Source: Acidithiobacillus thiooxidans ATCC 19377 | GTDB lineage: Bacteria; Pseudomonadota; Gammaproteobacteria; Acidithiobacillales; Acidithiobacillaceae | Direction: 5' to 3' | NCBI RefSeq assembly: GCF_009662475.1 | Contig: NZ_CP045571.1 | Span: forward strand, 132,501 to 196,500 | Length of the DNA: 64,000 bases | In this document: positions 53,994-63,546 of the stretch, piece by piece | Numbering within the stretch: position 1 is the first letter of the stretch | Layout: each line of letters begins with the position of its first letter | The notes under the pieces: generated by a model | Told to the model about the DNA's origin: nothing | Databases searched by the model: none | What the model saw: only the letters and a program-made list of their open reading frames with translations | Program-made: the position numbers and the translations under genes

Positions 53994-56188
53994 CAAAACT
54001 CCATACTGGCGCCCGGCACATACTGGCTGAGCAAACCGGTTGAGGCATTACCCAGGCTGGTTAGGCCGCGCAACACGATCTCGAAATAAACAGCATTATT
54101 GGACTGCCCGCCAAGCAGGATCTGATGATATACCATCATGTGCGCTGCCCAGCAGCCGCCATCATAGCCGATCCCCACCAGCTCCTCCAGAGGCTTGCTG
54201 TCGGTAACATCATACTGATAGCTCCCCAGTAACTGCCAGTTCCGGAATACCGGCCAGGCACCGGAAACACCGGTTTGGTCGACGAAATCCCGGGTAAAGC
54301 GGTAATCGAGGTTGATCACCCGCTGCGGTCCCGGCAACCATTGGGCGCGCAGATTGAGGCGGTCGAGCTGGCTATGTTGCGGGTTGATCTGGGTGCTGGC
54401 GAGCAGGTTCATGTCGGCAACGGGGGCGTATTGTCCCTCGAAAAAATAATTGGACTGTGTGGCCTGCGGAACAATATCACCAGCCAGATTGATCTGTTCG
54501 TGATTGAAATAGCGAATTTGCCCGACGGCTGCTTCCCAGAGCTGACGGCCCGTGGGGGTCAGCCAGGTACCACGTAGCCCATAGGCAATTTGATTGGCAG
54601 CATTTATCCGGTCACTGCCGGTAAACAGTACGTTGTCGCTAAAAATGCCGGGAAAATCCAGGTAAGGCGTGCTGGCGTCAAAATTGGGAATGTCATTCTG
54701 GGCCTGCAAGGGAATGTAGGTATATTTGAAAATCGGTTGCAGGAGCGCCGTGCTGCCATTGCTGCCATAGCGGACAAAATTCAGTCCACCCTTCAGGCTC
54801 AGGGCGGGGAGGGTGCGGTTTATGGCGCGCGCATAAGGGGCATTGCGTTGAATTTGATAATGGCTGTAGTAGAGGCGGGCCTGGGGTTCGAGGAAGCCCC
54901 AACCCCGGCTGAAGCGCCATCCCAGAGTGGGGGTCAGATCCAGGCGCTGACCAATGGGTCCGGTGGAAGCAGAAAAATAATTGAAGCTGCTATGCCAGTT
55001 GAAGTAGCCGCTGCGTCCCACCCGCCAGTAGCCATCTGCATAAATGCGCGGCAACTGGGCATAAGGTGCGTTGCTGTCTGGCGCGAGTTCCTGGTAACCC
55101 TGTAATTCGGCACCGGCACTGATGTGGGCATTGTTGTAGTAAATTCCGCCGGTCGAAGTAATGTAAGGGGCGTTACCAATACCGCCAATAAAACTGCTGC
55201 CGAAACCCGCAGTGCTGCCGAAATCGGAAAGAAAGTTTTTGTAACTGACCCGATTGTAATTGACGTTGAAACTGAAGCCGTCGCCGAGATTCTGGATGTG
55301 CTGCCAGGACAATGCCCAGACGTTTTTATGGGTCAGTTGGTCCGAAGGTAACAAATCCAGAAAAAGCTTGCCGCTGTAGTTCGGTTCGAGATAACGAAAT
55401 TCATTTTGCAGCATGACACCACGCCGGGTGAAGTAATTCAGGGTAAAGGTGTCATCCAGGTTGCGGGCAATGTCGAAATAGTAGGGTATGCCCAGATAAA
55501 AGCCGTTGACGGTGGAGCTGCCCAGGCCGGGGGCCAGAAAACCGGAATGGCGCTTGAGCGGAAAGCTGAAATAGGGCATCCAGAATACCGGAAGACCGGA
55601 TACATTCAGCGTAGTATTTTTGGTCGTCACATAGTTGTCGTTCTGGTTGAGGTCGATCTGACTGCTCCACAGTTGCCAGGCGGGTACCTTGCCGTGGCAG
55701 GTTGTGTAGCAAGCCTCATTCAGCTGATAGTGACCCTTGCTCAACTCGCGACCACTTTCTGCATGACCATGTCCCTGCTCGGCTTCGAGCAGATAACGGG
55801 GGTGTACGACTATCCCCTCGTTGGCCTTGAGATGAATGGTTGCCTGGGGGGCTGCTGTGACCATGCCGGGGCTCACCATCCGCACGTGGCCATCAGCCAG
55901 AATTTCATCTTTGGCCTGGTCGTAATGCACCGTATCGGCGTAAACCCGCCGATCTCCATAAAGTACTTCGACATTACCCTTGGCCGTCCAGTGCCCACTG
56001 CCCATTCCGTTGACTTGATCGGCATACAGGGTCACCGGCTTTTCCACAGTCGTAGCCCAGGCGGGACCGGGGTATAGTAATGCTGCCAGCAGGGCCAGGC
56101 AAATGCGGCGACGTGGAGAAGCAACGTGCCCGGACGGAAGAGATTTTCCGTGTCGAAATTTGCGAACCTGCTGAAGAGGGCTTTTCAT
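53993..56188 (-). CDS. lptD: LPS-assembly protein LptD
   Basis: 731 residues. A signal peptide ending GPAWA, an N-terminal beta-jellyroll (ADQVNGMGSGHWTAKGNVEV) that receives LPS from LptA, and a 26-strand barrel that inserts LPS into the outer leaflet. Three Cys are visible: two in EACYTTCHGK and one in YDGGCWAAH. E. coli uses two disulfides joining the two domains; here only one interdomain bond is possible, or two Cys pair locally. Divergent from amgK with a 29-bp gap. Confidence 0.95.
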   Translation of the reverse strand: MKSPLQQVRKFRHGKSLPSGHVASPRRRICLALLAALLYPGPAWATTVEKPVTLYADQVNGMGSGHWTAKGNVEVLYGDRRVYADTVHYDQAKDEILADGHVRMVSPGMVTAAPQATIHLKANEGIVVHPRYLLEAEQGHGHAESGRELSKGHYQLNEACYTTCHGKVPAWQLWSSQIDLNQNDNYVTTKNTTLNVSGLPVFWMPYFSFPLKRHSGFLAPGLGSSTVNGFYLGIPYYFDIARNLDDTFTLNYFTRRGVMLQNEFRYLEPNYSGKLFLDLLPSDQLTHKNVWALSWQHIQNLGDGFSFNVNYNRVSYKNFLSDFGSTAGFGSSFIGGIGNAPYITSTGGIYYNNAHISAGAELQGYQELAPDSNAPYAQLPRIYADGYWRVGRSGYFNWHSSFNYFSASTGPIGQRLDLTPTLGWRFSRGWGFLEPQARLYYSHYQIQRNAPYARAINRTLPALSLKGGLNFVRYGSNGSTALLQPIFKYTYIPLQAQNDIPNFDASTPYLDFPGIFSDNVLFTGSDRINAANQIAYGLRGTWLTPTGRQLWEAAVGQIRYFNHEQINLAGDIVPQATQSNYFFEGQYAPVADMNLLASTQINPQHSQLDRLNLRAQWLPGPQRVINLDYRFTRDFVDQTGVSGAWPVFRNWQLLGSYQYDVTDSKPLEELVGIGYDGGCWAAHMMVYHQILLGGQSNNAVYFEIVLRGLTSLGNASTGLLSQYVPGASMEF

Positions 56189-56217
56189 AGGCGCCTAAAA
56201 TCGCACAAAATGCTTTT

Positions 56218-57240
56218 ATGTCGCAATCTCTAAACACCAGAAAAATTTTGACGCCCGCTGTTTCGGCCGGACAAATATCGCCAGATGCAGCAGCCTGGCT
56301 GCAGGCCAGGGGCGTGGATGCTGGACAGTCTCAGGCCATTCCCGGTGATGCCAGTGGCCGGCATTACTGGCGTTTGCCAGACCAGCGGCTGTTTATGGAT
56401 GCGCCACCACCTGAGGATATTTTGCCCTTTCTACGGGTTCAGCAGCGCTGGCAAAGTGCTGGACTGCCCGTGCCAAAAATTCTGGCAGCGCAGTTGCAGC
56501 CGGGATTTGTGCTCCTTGAAGATCTGGGAACTACGGATCTCAAGGCCATTCTGGATACAGGCACGGAAACGGAGTTCTGGATGCAGCAGGCGCTGGATCT
56601 CATTATTGCCCTGCAAAGCGCGGGCAGAAAGGATGATGCGCGACCTCGTCTACCGTTTTTTTCAAGGCAACGTCTGGGCGAAGAGCTGACTTTGTTTTAT
56701 GACTGGTATTTGCTCAGGCATCTGGGGGTGACGCCGGATGAAGAAGCGCAGCAGAACTTGCAAAAGCTGTTTGCACTGTTGCAGGACAATGCCCTCAATC
56801 AGCCTCAGGTCTGGGTCCATCGGGATTTCCACGCCCGCAATCTCATGCTGCAGACCGATCCCCGGCGCTTGGTGATGATTGATTTTCAGGACGCTGTGAT
56901 CGGCCCCTGGACCTATGATCTGGCCTCCTTGCTTTGGGATCGTTACTGGGATTGGGGCTCTGCCCGCCGGCACCAATGGATTCTGGATTTTCAGGGCCGA
57001 CTCAGCAAAACTGGCAGGGCGGTATTGCCGCAGGAGTCCTTTGTACGCAGTGTCGAATGGATGGCATTGCAACGCAACATCAAGATTTTGGGAATTTTTT
57101 GCCGCTTGGCCTATCGCGATGGCAAGTCGGGTTATCTGGATTTACTACCGCAATTTCGCAAATATGTACTGGATGCCTTGGCCAGTGATGCGCAGCTGCA
57201 AATATTTTTCCCGCAGTTCTCGGTCTGGCTGGCGCTATGA
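56218..57240 (+). CDS. amgK: aminoglycoside phosphotransferase-family sugar kinase (AmgK-like)
   Basis: 340 residues. Kinase fold of the APH family: VLLEDLGTTDL, the catalytic WVHRDFHARNLML and the metal-binding MIDFQDAVIGPWTYDLASLL. Paired with murU and divergent from lptD as in Pseudomonas, it should be AmgK, which phosphorylates N-acetylmuramic acid (and GlcNAc) at the anomeric position. No ribosome-binding site is seen before ATG 56218, so the start or a leaderless message is uncertain. GTGA-like coupling to murU (ATGA at 57237). Confidence 0.88.
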   Translation: MSQSLNTRKILTPAVSAGQISPDAAAWLQARGVDAGQSQAIPGDASGRHYWRLPDQRLFMDAPPPEDILPFLRVQQRWQSAGLPVPKILAAQLQPGFVLLEDLGTTDLKAILDTGTETEFWMQQALDLIIALQSAGRKDDARPRLPFFSRQRLGEELTLFYDWYLLRHLGVTPDEEAQQNLQKLFALLQDNALNQPQVWVHRDFHARNLMLQTDPRRLVMIDFQDAVIGPWTYDLASLLWDRYWDWGSARRHQWILDFQGRLSKTGRAVLPQESFVRSVEWMALQRNIKILGIFCRLAYRDGKSGYLDLLPQFRKYVLDALASDAQLQIFFPQFSVWLAL

Positions 57241-57914
57241 CCCGGGCGATGATCCTCGCAGCCGGGCGGGGTGAACGCTTACGTCCCTACACGGACCATC
57301 TTCCCAAGCCCTTGCTGGAAGTCGGGGGAAAACCGCTCATCGTGCGGCATCTGGAATCCCTGGCCGCTGCGGGAGTCTGCGAGGTCATCATCAATATCGG
57401 TCATCTGGGCGACCTGATTGTGGAAAAGCTGGGTTACAATTGGCAGGGAGTGCGCATTATCTACAGTGACGAAAGATCGGGACGCCTGGAGACGGGTGGC
57501 GCTTTGATCCGGGCTTTGCCACAACTAGGAGGTGCTCCATTTTTGCTGGTCAATGGCGATATTTGTACGGATTTTCCCTTGAATGTCCTGCTCCAGGTAT
57601 CACCGGCTGCGGTGTATCTGGTTCTAGTGCCCAATCCACCCCATCATCCCGCAGGAGACTTTGCCCTGAATGCGGGGATGGTGGTGTTGCAGGGCGAAGA
57701 ACGTCATACTTATGCAGGAATTGCCCGCATAGATCCGGCGCTGTTGCGGGGCTATCCGGAGCAATCGGCACCCTTGGCGCCCTGGTTGCGACAGTGGATT
57801 GCAGCGGGTGTGGTGGAGGGGACCCTGTATCAGGGAATATGGACCGATGTAGGTACGCCGGAGCGATGGCAAGTGGCGCAGGAAATATGCAGGGTACGGC
57901 AAGATGGAATTTGA
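57237..57914 (+). CDS. murU: N-acetylmuramate-1-phosphate uridylyltransferase (MurU-like)
   Basis: 225 residues, nucleotidyltransferase fold: MILAAGRGERLRPYTDHLPKPLL at the N-terminus (Arg/Lys bind the nucleotide), ETGGALIRALP, LVNGDICTDFP and WTDVGTPERW. Together AmgK and MurU return recycled MurNAc to UDP-MurNAc without MurA, which in Pseudomonas gives intrinsic fosfomycin tolerance. It overlaps the next gene by 11 bases. Confidence 0.9.
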   Translation: MTRAMILAAGRGERLRPYTDHLPKPLLEVGGKPLIVRHLESLAAAGVCEVIINIGHLGDLIVEKLGYNWQGVRIIYSDERSGRLETGGALIRALPQLGGAPFLLVNGDICTDFPLNVLLQVSPAAVYLVLVPNPPHHPAGDFALNAGMVVLQGEERHTYAGIARIDPALLRGYPEQSAPLAPWLRQWIAAGVVEGTLYQGIWTDVGTPERWQVAQEICRVRQDGI

Positions 57915-58338
57915 CCTGGTAGCCGTCCAGGACGCGATATCTGTGTCCGCCGAACTCCGAAAACGCTGGCGGAAAGACTGGGTTGATTTGATGGAACTCG
58001 CTGTCTGGGGGGATTTGCGCAGTCAGCAAATTGGGCTTGGCGGCAAGTTGCGCAAACGGGTTCTGGAGTATGGTGAGCGTTTGCGCTCTTACGTCAGTGA
58101 CCGGAGCTGGATACCCCATCCTCGCGAACAAATTAAAAATGCCCTGAGTACCAGTTTGCAACTTCGTGAAGTCGTTGAAAAGGTGGGCGAATTGATGGGC
58201 CAGTTTGCAGAAGGAGAAGATCTCGCCCGTCTGCAATTATTCTGGCAGGATTTCAGCGACCGCCTGATGGCGGATATTACTGAGCGCGAAGGGAAACTGG
58301 TACAATTGTTGAACCAGCAATATCACGAAGAAGTTTAA
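57904..58338 (+). CDS. hypothetical protein, 144 residues
   Basis: Not recognised. ATG 57904 lies within the last codons of murU, so it is translationally coupled. The sequence is soluble and mostly helical, rich in Leu, Arg and Glu (LRKRWRKDWVDLMELAVWGDLRSQQ, VVEKVGELMGQF), with no signal peptide, membrane helix or Cys. Position between cell-wall recycling and Kdo synthesis suggests an envelope-related role, which is only contextual. Confidence 0.65.
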   Translation: MEFDLVAVQDAISVSAELRKRWRKDWVDLMELAVWGDLRSQQIGLGGKLRKRVLEYGERLRSYVSDRSWIPHPREQIKNALSTSLQLREVVEKVGELMGQFAEGEDLARLQLFWQDFSDRLMADITEREGKLVQLLNQQYHEEV

Positions 58339-58365
58339 CTTAACCCGGGTCTTCCAGCAGAATTT

Positions 58366-58644
58366 ATGAAAATTGTATATACGTTGGTCATTATTGGTGC
58401 GCTAGCACTTTTTGCCCTGCTATTGTGGTGGGCGCGGGGGCAAGTGCTTGTCGGCAATACGCCCAAGGACAGCAGCAACTGGTATGCACAGCATCCCGAA
58501 AGTCTGGCCGCAGAAAATATGCGTTGCTGGACCTTGCTGCGCCAGACTTCATTTGCAGATATTGACAAGGTCATGGCGGCTCATCCCCATTGTCATGCAG
58601 TCTATGAAGCCATTCAGGAACAGGACGGTGATCGTGCAGATTAA
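58366..58644 (+). CDS. hypothetical membrane-anchored protein, 92 residues
   Basis: N-terminal helix (about residues 4-24, VYTLVIIGALALFALLLWWA) followed by a periplasmic domain of about 65 residues. The spacing of NWYAQHP, AENMRCW and AAHPHCHAVYEAI (two Cys likely forming a disulfide) resembles small EexN-like periplasmic proteins. No function is claimed. It starts 27 bases after the previous gene and ends next to kdsD, so it is likely in the same operon. Confidence 0.6.
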   Translation: MKIVYTLVIIGALALFALLLWWARGQVLVGNTPKDSSNWYAQHPESLAAENMRCWTLLRQTSFADIDKVMAAHPHCHAVYEAIQEQDGDRAD

Positions 58645-58656
58645 GTGTTTGTCAGA

Positions 58657-59640
58657 ATGGCAGTAAGCATGGATGTCGATAATCTGTTGGCTACCGGGCG
58701 TGATGTTTTGCGTCTGGAGGCTGAAGCGGTAAGTGCATTGGAAGCACGTCTTGACGACAGTTTTGTCCAGGCTTGCGGGTTACTTCTCCAATGTTCGGGC
58801 CGGGTGGTGGTGAGTGGTATGGGCAAATCCGGCATCATCGGCAAAAAAATCGCCGCGACCCTGGCCAGTACGGGCAGTCCGGCTTTATTTCTGCACCCTG
58901 CGGAGGGCAGTCATGGCGATCTGGGCATGCTGACCCGCTCTGATTGTCTTCTGGCGCTCTCCAATTCGGGTGAAACGGCTGAATTGCTGGCCATTCTTCC
59001 GGTGGTCAAGCGTCTGGCCGTGCCACTGATCGCCATGACCGGAAACCCCCAATCGACCCTGGCGCGCAGTGCCGCTGTGCATCTCAATTGCAGTGTGCTG
59101 CGCGAAGCCTGTCCTCTGAATCTTGCGCCGACGGCGTCTACCACGGCAACTCTGGCCATGGGCGATGCCCTGGCCATGGCCTTGTTGCAGGCACGCGGTT
59201 TTTCGGCGGATGATTTCGCGCTTTCCCATCCCGGTGGAAGCCTTGGCAAGCGACTGTTGCTCCGGGTTCAGGATGTGATGCACCAAGGCCAGGCTTTGCC
59301 AAAGGTATTCCTGGAGACCATGCTGCGTGATGCTGTTCTGGAAATGAGCAGCAAAGGCTTGGGGATGACCGCTGTGGTGGATGGCGAGGATCGGGTGTTG
59401 GGAATTTTCACCGATGGCGATTTGCGGCGGGCTTTTGCCGAACGTCAGGATCTCTGGGAGCAACCCATGTCTGCCCTGGCTCATGCCCAACCCTGCAGCA
59501 TCCGCGCTGAGGCTCTGGCGGCCGAGGCTTTGGCCCTGATGGAGGCCAAACGGGTGGGGGCGCTGCTGGTTGTGGACGACAATCAGCGCTTGGTCGGCGC
59601 CTTGAATATGCATGATTTACTTCGGGCCGGAATTGTATGA
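58657..59640 (+). CDS. kdsD: arabinose-5-phosphate isomerase (KdsD/KpsF)
   Basis: Converts ribulose-5-phosphate to arabinose-5-phosphate, the first step to Kdo in LPS. 327 residues: SIS domain (about 30-190; VVVSGMGKSGIIGKKIAAT, ALSNSGETAELL) followed by two CBS domains (about 205-325). SHPGGSLGKRLLLRV is the linker signature. The start is uncertain: GTG 58645, ATG 58657 and ATG 58669 are in frame, none with a strong site. ATGA overlap with kdsC. Confidence 0.93.
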   Translation: MAVSMDVDNLLATGRDVLRLEAEAVSALEARLDDSFVQACGLLLQCSGRVVVSGMGKSGIIGKKIAATLASTGSPALFLHPAEGSHGDLGMLTRSDCLLALSNSGETAELLAILPVVKRLAVPLIAMTGNPQSTLARSAAVHLNCSVLREACPLNLAPTASTTATLAMGDALAMALLQARGFSADDFALSHPGGSLGKRLLLRVQDVMHQGQALPKVFLETMLRDAVLEMSSKGLGMTAVVDGEDRVLGIFTDGDLRRAFAERQDLWEQPMSALAHAQPCSIRAEALAAEALALMEAKRVGALLVVDDNQRLVGALNMHDLLRAGIV

Positions 59641-60188
59641 AGCGTTTGGCAGCGGAAACCCTGATGGAAAGTGCTGCGCAAATCCGGCTGCTGATCCTGG
59701 ACGTGGATGGAGTGATGACCGACGGACGGCTGTATTTTGATGATGCCGGCACCGAAAGCAAAGCCTTTCACGTGCGCGATGGTTACGGGATCAAGCTGCT
59801 GCAGGCGCATGCCGTGGAATTGGCCATTATTACCGCACGATTCTCTCCAGCAGTGGCGCATCGTGCCCGGGACCTGGGTATCAAACATCTTTTTCAGGGC
59901 TGCAAGGACAAACATCTGGCTTACAGTGAGCTGAAGCTGGAGCTGAATGTCGAAGATGCCATGGTCGCGTACATGGGTGACGATCTCATTGATTTGCCCA
60001 TTTTACAGCGCGTCGGGCTGGCCACTGTGCCAGCTGATGCCCATCCGGAACTGGCCCAGCGGGTTCACTGGCAAAGCCAGTATGAGGGTGGCCGAGGGGC
60101 CGTCCGGGAATTATGTGAGCTGATTTTGCAGGCCAAGGGCTGCTGGTCCGCCGTTTTGACCCAGGCTGGGCAACAGGGGCATTGTTGA
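59637..60188 (+). CDS. kdsC: 3-deoxy-manno-octulosonate-8-phosphatase
   Basis: HAD-family phosphatase producing Kdo. 183 residues. Catalytic Asp pair in LDVDGVMTDG, the second motif ITARFSP (Thr), and GDDLIDLPIL for Mg. AFHVRDGYGIKLL is typical. It is directly coupled to kdsD and shares one base with the lptC start. A short C-terminal extension (GCWSAVLTQAGQQGHC) ends in Cys. Confidence 0.93.
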   Translation: MKRLAAETLMESAAQIRLLILDVDGVMTDGRLYFDDAGTESKAFHVRDGYGIKLLQAHAVELAIITARFSPAVAHRARDLGIKHLFQGCKDKHLAYSELKLELNVEDAMVAYMGDDLIDLPILQRVGLATVPADAHPELAQRVHWQSQYEGGRGAVRELCELILQAKGCWSAVLTQAGQQGHC

Positions 60189-60742
60189 TGCTGCGTTTGC
60201 GGCTTCCCAGCCTGGGTTTTACCGTGCTGCTTATGTGTCTTGCCGGACTGGTCTGGTGGTCATGGCCGCAGCGCCCCCTGTCGCTCCCGCAAATTGACTG
60301 GCACGGTCAAATTCATAAGGGCGATCAGGCCGCTGAAGATGTTGTCATGCGCCAGTATGATGCCGCCGGGAAGCTGGACTTACTGGCCACGGCGCACACG
60401 GCCTATCACGAACCGCGTCGCGATCAGACCATACTCAAAGACGTCGCAGTCAAACGTTTTCGACCCGGCCAGGAACTGAATCTGAGCGCCAATCAGGGCA
60501 AGGTCGATGGATCCAGCCACCTGATTACCCTGTGGGGGAATGTCATCGGGACAATGAAACCAGATACCCGTTTTCTGACCGAGAGGGTGCACTATAACCC
60601 GCAAACGGGCATTATTAGCACCCAGGATCCGGTTCGTCTGGAACATGGTCAGGACTGGATGACCGGAATGGGGCTTTGGGCGTCGGTCAAAACCGAGGAG
60701 GTCAATATTTTGCGGAATGTACGTGGTGTTTATGCGCCTTAA
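60188..60742 (+). CDS. lptC: LPS export system protein LptC
   Basis: 184 residues: one N-terminal helix (LGFTVLLMCLAGLVWWSW) anchoring a periplasmic beta-jellyroll that bridges LptF/G and LptA. Weak but recognisable family pattern: TILKDVAVKRF, LSANQGKVDGSSHLITLWGNV, FLTERVHYNPQTGIISTQDPV. ATG 60188 is preferred over in-frame TTGs at 60182 and 60185; AGGGG precedes it. Confidence 0.88.
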   Translation: MLRLRLPSLGFTVLLMCLAGLVWWSWPQRPLSLPQIDWHGQIHKGDQAAEDVVMRQYDAAGKLDLLATAHTAYHEPRRDQTILKDVAVKRFRPGQELNLSANQGKVDGSSHLITLWGNVIGTMKPDTRFLTERVHYNPQTGIISTQDPVRLEHGQDWMTGMGLWASVKTEEVNILRNVRGVYAP

Positions 60743-61262
60743 GCATGGCTCGGTAGGGCGTTACTGGCCGGTCGGGCTGATGATAGTTTCCCTGGCGGCC
60801 CTGGCGGCCCCTGCTGCCCAACAGACGTTGGCCAAAGGACCCATTCATATCAGTGCAGATACGCTGCATGCCGAAAACAAGCCTTCCCAGCAGGCCACTT
60901 ATCTCGGCAATGTCGTTATGACCCAGGGCGATGTGGTCATTCATGCCAACAAACTCGTCATAGCTGCCCTGCAGGGCAAAGTACAAACGGCCACGGCAAC
61001 TGGTAGTCCCGTCAGCTTTACCATGTCCAGCGCGCAGCGCCACGGCTATGGAAATACCCTGATTTACAAGCCGGGTTCGGGGGAAATTGTGTTGCAGGGA
61101 AACGCCCATCTCTGGCAGGAAAAAAATGAAATCAGTGGCCAGCAGGTAACCTACTTTTTGAATAACCAGCAAACGGCAGTGACGGCAGCCCCCGGACAGC
61201 GCGTCCACTCCGTGTTTTATCCTGCAGCAGCAAACCGCTCTGCCAGCGGTGGGAGGCCATGA
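60732..61262 (+). CDS. lptA: LPS transport periplasmic protein LptA
   Basis: About 176 residues with a signal peptide (cleavage near QTLAKG) and an OstA-type jellyroll: [34 protein letters not shown], then [18 protein letters not shown] and [20 protein letters not shown]. It forms the periplasmic bridge for LPS from LptC to LptD. The start is either ATG 60732 (preferred, 11-base overlap with lptC) or 60717. ATGA overlap with lptB. Confidence 0.92.
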   Translation: MRLKHGSVGRYWPVGLMIVSLAALAAPAAQQTLAKGPIHISADTLHAENKPSQQATYLGNVVMTQGDVVIHANKLVIAALQGKVQTATATGSPVSFTMSSAQRHGYGNTLIYKPGSGEIVLQGNAHLWQEKNEISGQQVTYFLNNQQTAVTAAPGQRVHSVFYPAAANRSASGGRP

Positions 61263-61984
61263 GCGATCTGCTCCAGGCCCAGTCCCTGGTCAAATCCTAT
61301 CGTCGTCGTACGGTTGTCCGGGATGTTTCTGTTCAGGTTGCCGCCGGGGAAGTCGTGGGCTTGCTCGGCCCCAATGGCGCTGGCAAAACCACCACTTTTT
61401 ACATGATGGTCGGACTGGTACGTCCGAATCGCGGTCATATTTTTCTGCAGCAACGTGATATCACTGCACTCCCCATGCATGAACGGGCGCGCATGGGATT
61501 GGGTTACCTGCCTCAGGAACCATCGGTATTTCGGCAAATGAGCGCAGCAGATAATATTCTCGCGGTTCTGGAGACCCTGCCGCTCAGTAAAGCCGAGCGC
61601 CAGGATCGCCTGGATCAGCTCCTGGCTGAATTGCATTTGGGCCTGCTGCGCGACACCAAGGGGCACAGTCTCTCCGGCGGCGAGCGGCGCAGGGTGGAAA
61701 TTGCGCGCGCCTTGGCCATGAGTCCGCGCTTCATCTTGCTGGATGAACCCTTTGCGGGGATCGACCCGATTTCTGTTTTAGAAATTCAACGTCTTATTCA
61801 GGACTTACGTGAACGCGGCATAGGTATCCTGATTACTGATCATAATGTGCGCGAAACATTAGGCATTTGCGAACGCGCCTATATACTGCATGATGGGAAG
61901 GTGCTGACGGCCGGGAGCCCACAGGAAATCGTGGATGATCCCATGGTTCGTCAGGTATATCTGGGAGATCAGTTTCGAATCTGA
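61259..61984 (+). CDS. lptB: LPS export ABC transporter ATP-binding protein LptB
   Basis: 241 residues, cytoplasmic ATPase that powers LPS extraction with LptF/G (not in the window). Walker [10 protein letters not shown], signature [15 protein letters not shown], Walker [15 protein letters not shown]-loop [10 protein letters not shown]. The adjacent Q-loop [11 protein letters not shown] is typical of LptB. ATG 61259 overlaps lptA. rpoN follows 12 bases later, as in many proteobacteria. Confidence 0.97.
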   Translation: MSDLLQAQSLVKSYRRRTVVRDVSVQVAAGEVVGLLGPNGAGKTTTFYMMVGLVRPNRGHIFLQQRDITALPMHERARMGLGYLPQEPSVFRQMSAADNILAVLETLPLSKAERQDRLDQLLAELHLGLLRDTKGHSLSGGERRRVEIARALAMSPRFILLDEPFAGIDPISVLEIQRLIQDLRERGIGILITDHNVRETLGICERAYILHDGKVLTAGSPQEIVDDPMVRQVYLGDQFRI

Positions 61985-61996
61985 ATCTGGAAGGCA

Positions 61997-63430
61997 ATGA
62001 AACAAGGTTTAGAACTCAAACTCGGTCAGCATTTGGCCATGACCCCGCAGCTGCAGCAGGCCATCCGCCTGCTGCAGTTATCGACGGTTGATCTGCAACA
62101 GGAAGTTCAGGGGATGCTGGAAAGCAATCCTCTTCTGGATGAGGACGTATCCGGTGAAGAAACCGGAGTCCCCGGCAGCGCTCCAGAACCCGGTGAAAGC
62201 TCCGGTGAAGATCGCCAGCTGGATCTGGCTGCGGAAGATACTTTGCCTGATGATTTGCCGGTCGACAGCCAATGGGATGACGTGTTTGATCTGGGCACCA
62301 GTGCATCAGGTGGAGGTTCTGATGATGAGCTTCCCGACTTTGAAGCACGGAACAGTCACAGTCAAAGTCTTCAGGATTATCTGCGCTGGCAGGCGGATAT
62401 GACGCACTTCAGTCCTGAGGAGCGCAACATGGCGGAGATGATCATTGATGCCATTGATGATCGCGGTTATCTGGTTGAAAATCCAGACGATCTGGCTGCT
62501 GCTATGGGTGCTGATGCTGCCGTTTTCCAGGCGGTATTGTTGCGCGTTCAGGACTTTGACCCTCCCGGTGTGGCGGCGCGTGATCTGAGTGAGTGTCTTT
62601 TGTTGCAGCTCAGGCAGTTGACGGATGTAGACGCCAGCGTGCAAAAGTTGGCGATGGATGTTGTCAAAGACCATTTGCAAGCCCTGGGTCGCCATGATTA
62701 TCCACGGCTGTGCGCCAGTCTGGGGGTTGATGAGGGCATGCTGGGAGCAGCCATGGCGCTCATTTCCGCCCTCAACCCTAAACCGGGTGAAGAAGTCGGA
62801 AGCGAAAATACCGAGTATGTCATTCCCGATGTGATTGTGCGCTGGTCCGGAAAGCGTCTGCGGGTTGACCTGAACCCTGAGGCCATGCCCAAGCTGCGCA
62901 TCAACCGCCGCTATGCGGGCATGGCCGGGGGCAAAGATGCCGCTCATAAATATATTCAGGATCAGCTCAATGAGGCACGCTGGTTTATCAAAAGCCTGCA
63001 AAGTCGTCAGGAAACCATTTTGAAAGTGGCTCGGGCAATTGTGGATAAGCAGAAGGATTTTTTTAGCAACGGTCCGGAATCCATGCGCCCCATGGTGCTG
63101 CGCCATATCGCTGAAACCGTGGAAATGCATGAATCCACGGTTTCCCGGGTGACCAACCAGAAATACATGGTTACTCCCCGAGGTCTTTTCGAGTTCAAGT
63201 ACTTTTTTTCCAGTCATGTGGGAACAGACAGTGGCGGCTCAGCATCAGCGACGGCCATTCGCGCCCTGCTCATCAAATTGACCCAGGCGGAAAATCCCAA
63301 ACATCCTTTAAGTGATGCAGAAATTGCCAAGGTTCTCGCCGATCAGGGCATTCAGATTGCCCGCCGGACGGTAGCCAAATATCGGGAAGCGGCTAATATC
63401 CCGCCGGCAAGCCAGCGTCGGCGGCTTTAG
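61997..63430 (+). CDS. rpoN: RNA polymerase sigma-54 factor
   Basis: 477 residues. Region I (about 1-50) is Gln/Leu-rich (LAMTPQLQQAIRLLQLS) and receives the activator signal; region II is acidic; region III binds core polymerase and DNA (VSRVTNQKYMVTPRGLFEFKYFF); the RpoN box ARRTVAKYRE near the C-terminus reads the -24 element. Complete, ending in ASQRRRL. Start ATG 61997. Confidence 0.97.
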   Translation: MKQGLELKLGQHLAMTPQLQQAIRLLQLSTVDLQQEVQGMLESNPLLDEDVSGEETGVPGSAPEPGESSGEDRQLDLAAEDTLPDDLPVDSQWDDVFDLGTSASGGGSDDELPDFEARNSHSQSLQDYLRWQADMTHFSPEERNMAEMIIDAIDDRGYLVENPDDLAAAMGADAAVFQAVLLRVQDFDPPGVAARDLSECLLLQLRQLTDVDASVQKLAMDVVKDHLQALGRHDYPRLCASLGVDEGMLGAAMALISALNPKPGEEVGSENTEYVIPDVIVRWSGKRLRVDLNPEAMPKLRINRRYAGMAGGKDAAHKYIQDQLNEARWFIKSLQSRQETILKVARAIVDKQKDFFSNGPESMRPMVLRHIAETVEMHESTVSRVTNQKYMVTPRGLFEFKYFFSSHVGTDSGGSASATAIRALLIKLTQAENPKHPLSDAEIAKVLADQGIQIARRTVAKYREAANIPPASQRRRL

Positions 63431-63546
63431 TTTTCGACGTCCATAATACAGGGTTTTTTGTGGCGGCGGTTGGCGCTACACTGAAGCCGGACCCCGATCA
63501 GGGGCGATTATCATAAACAATCCTCGCAAGAGGACAGGAGAGCGCC

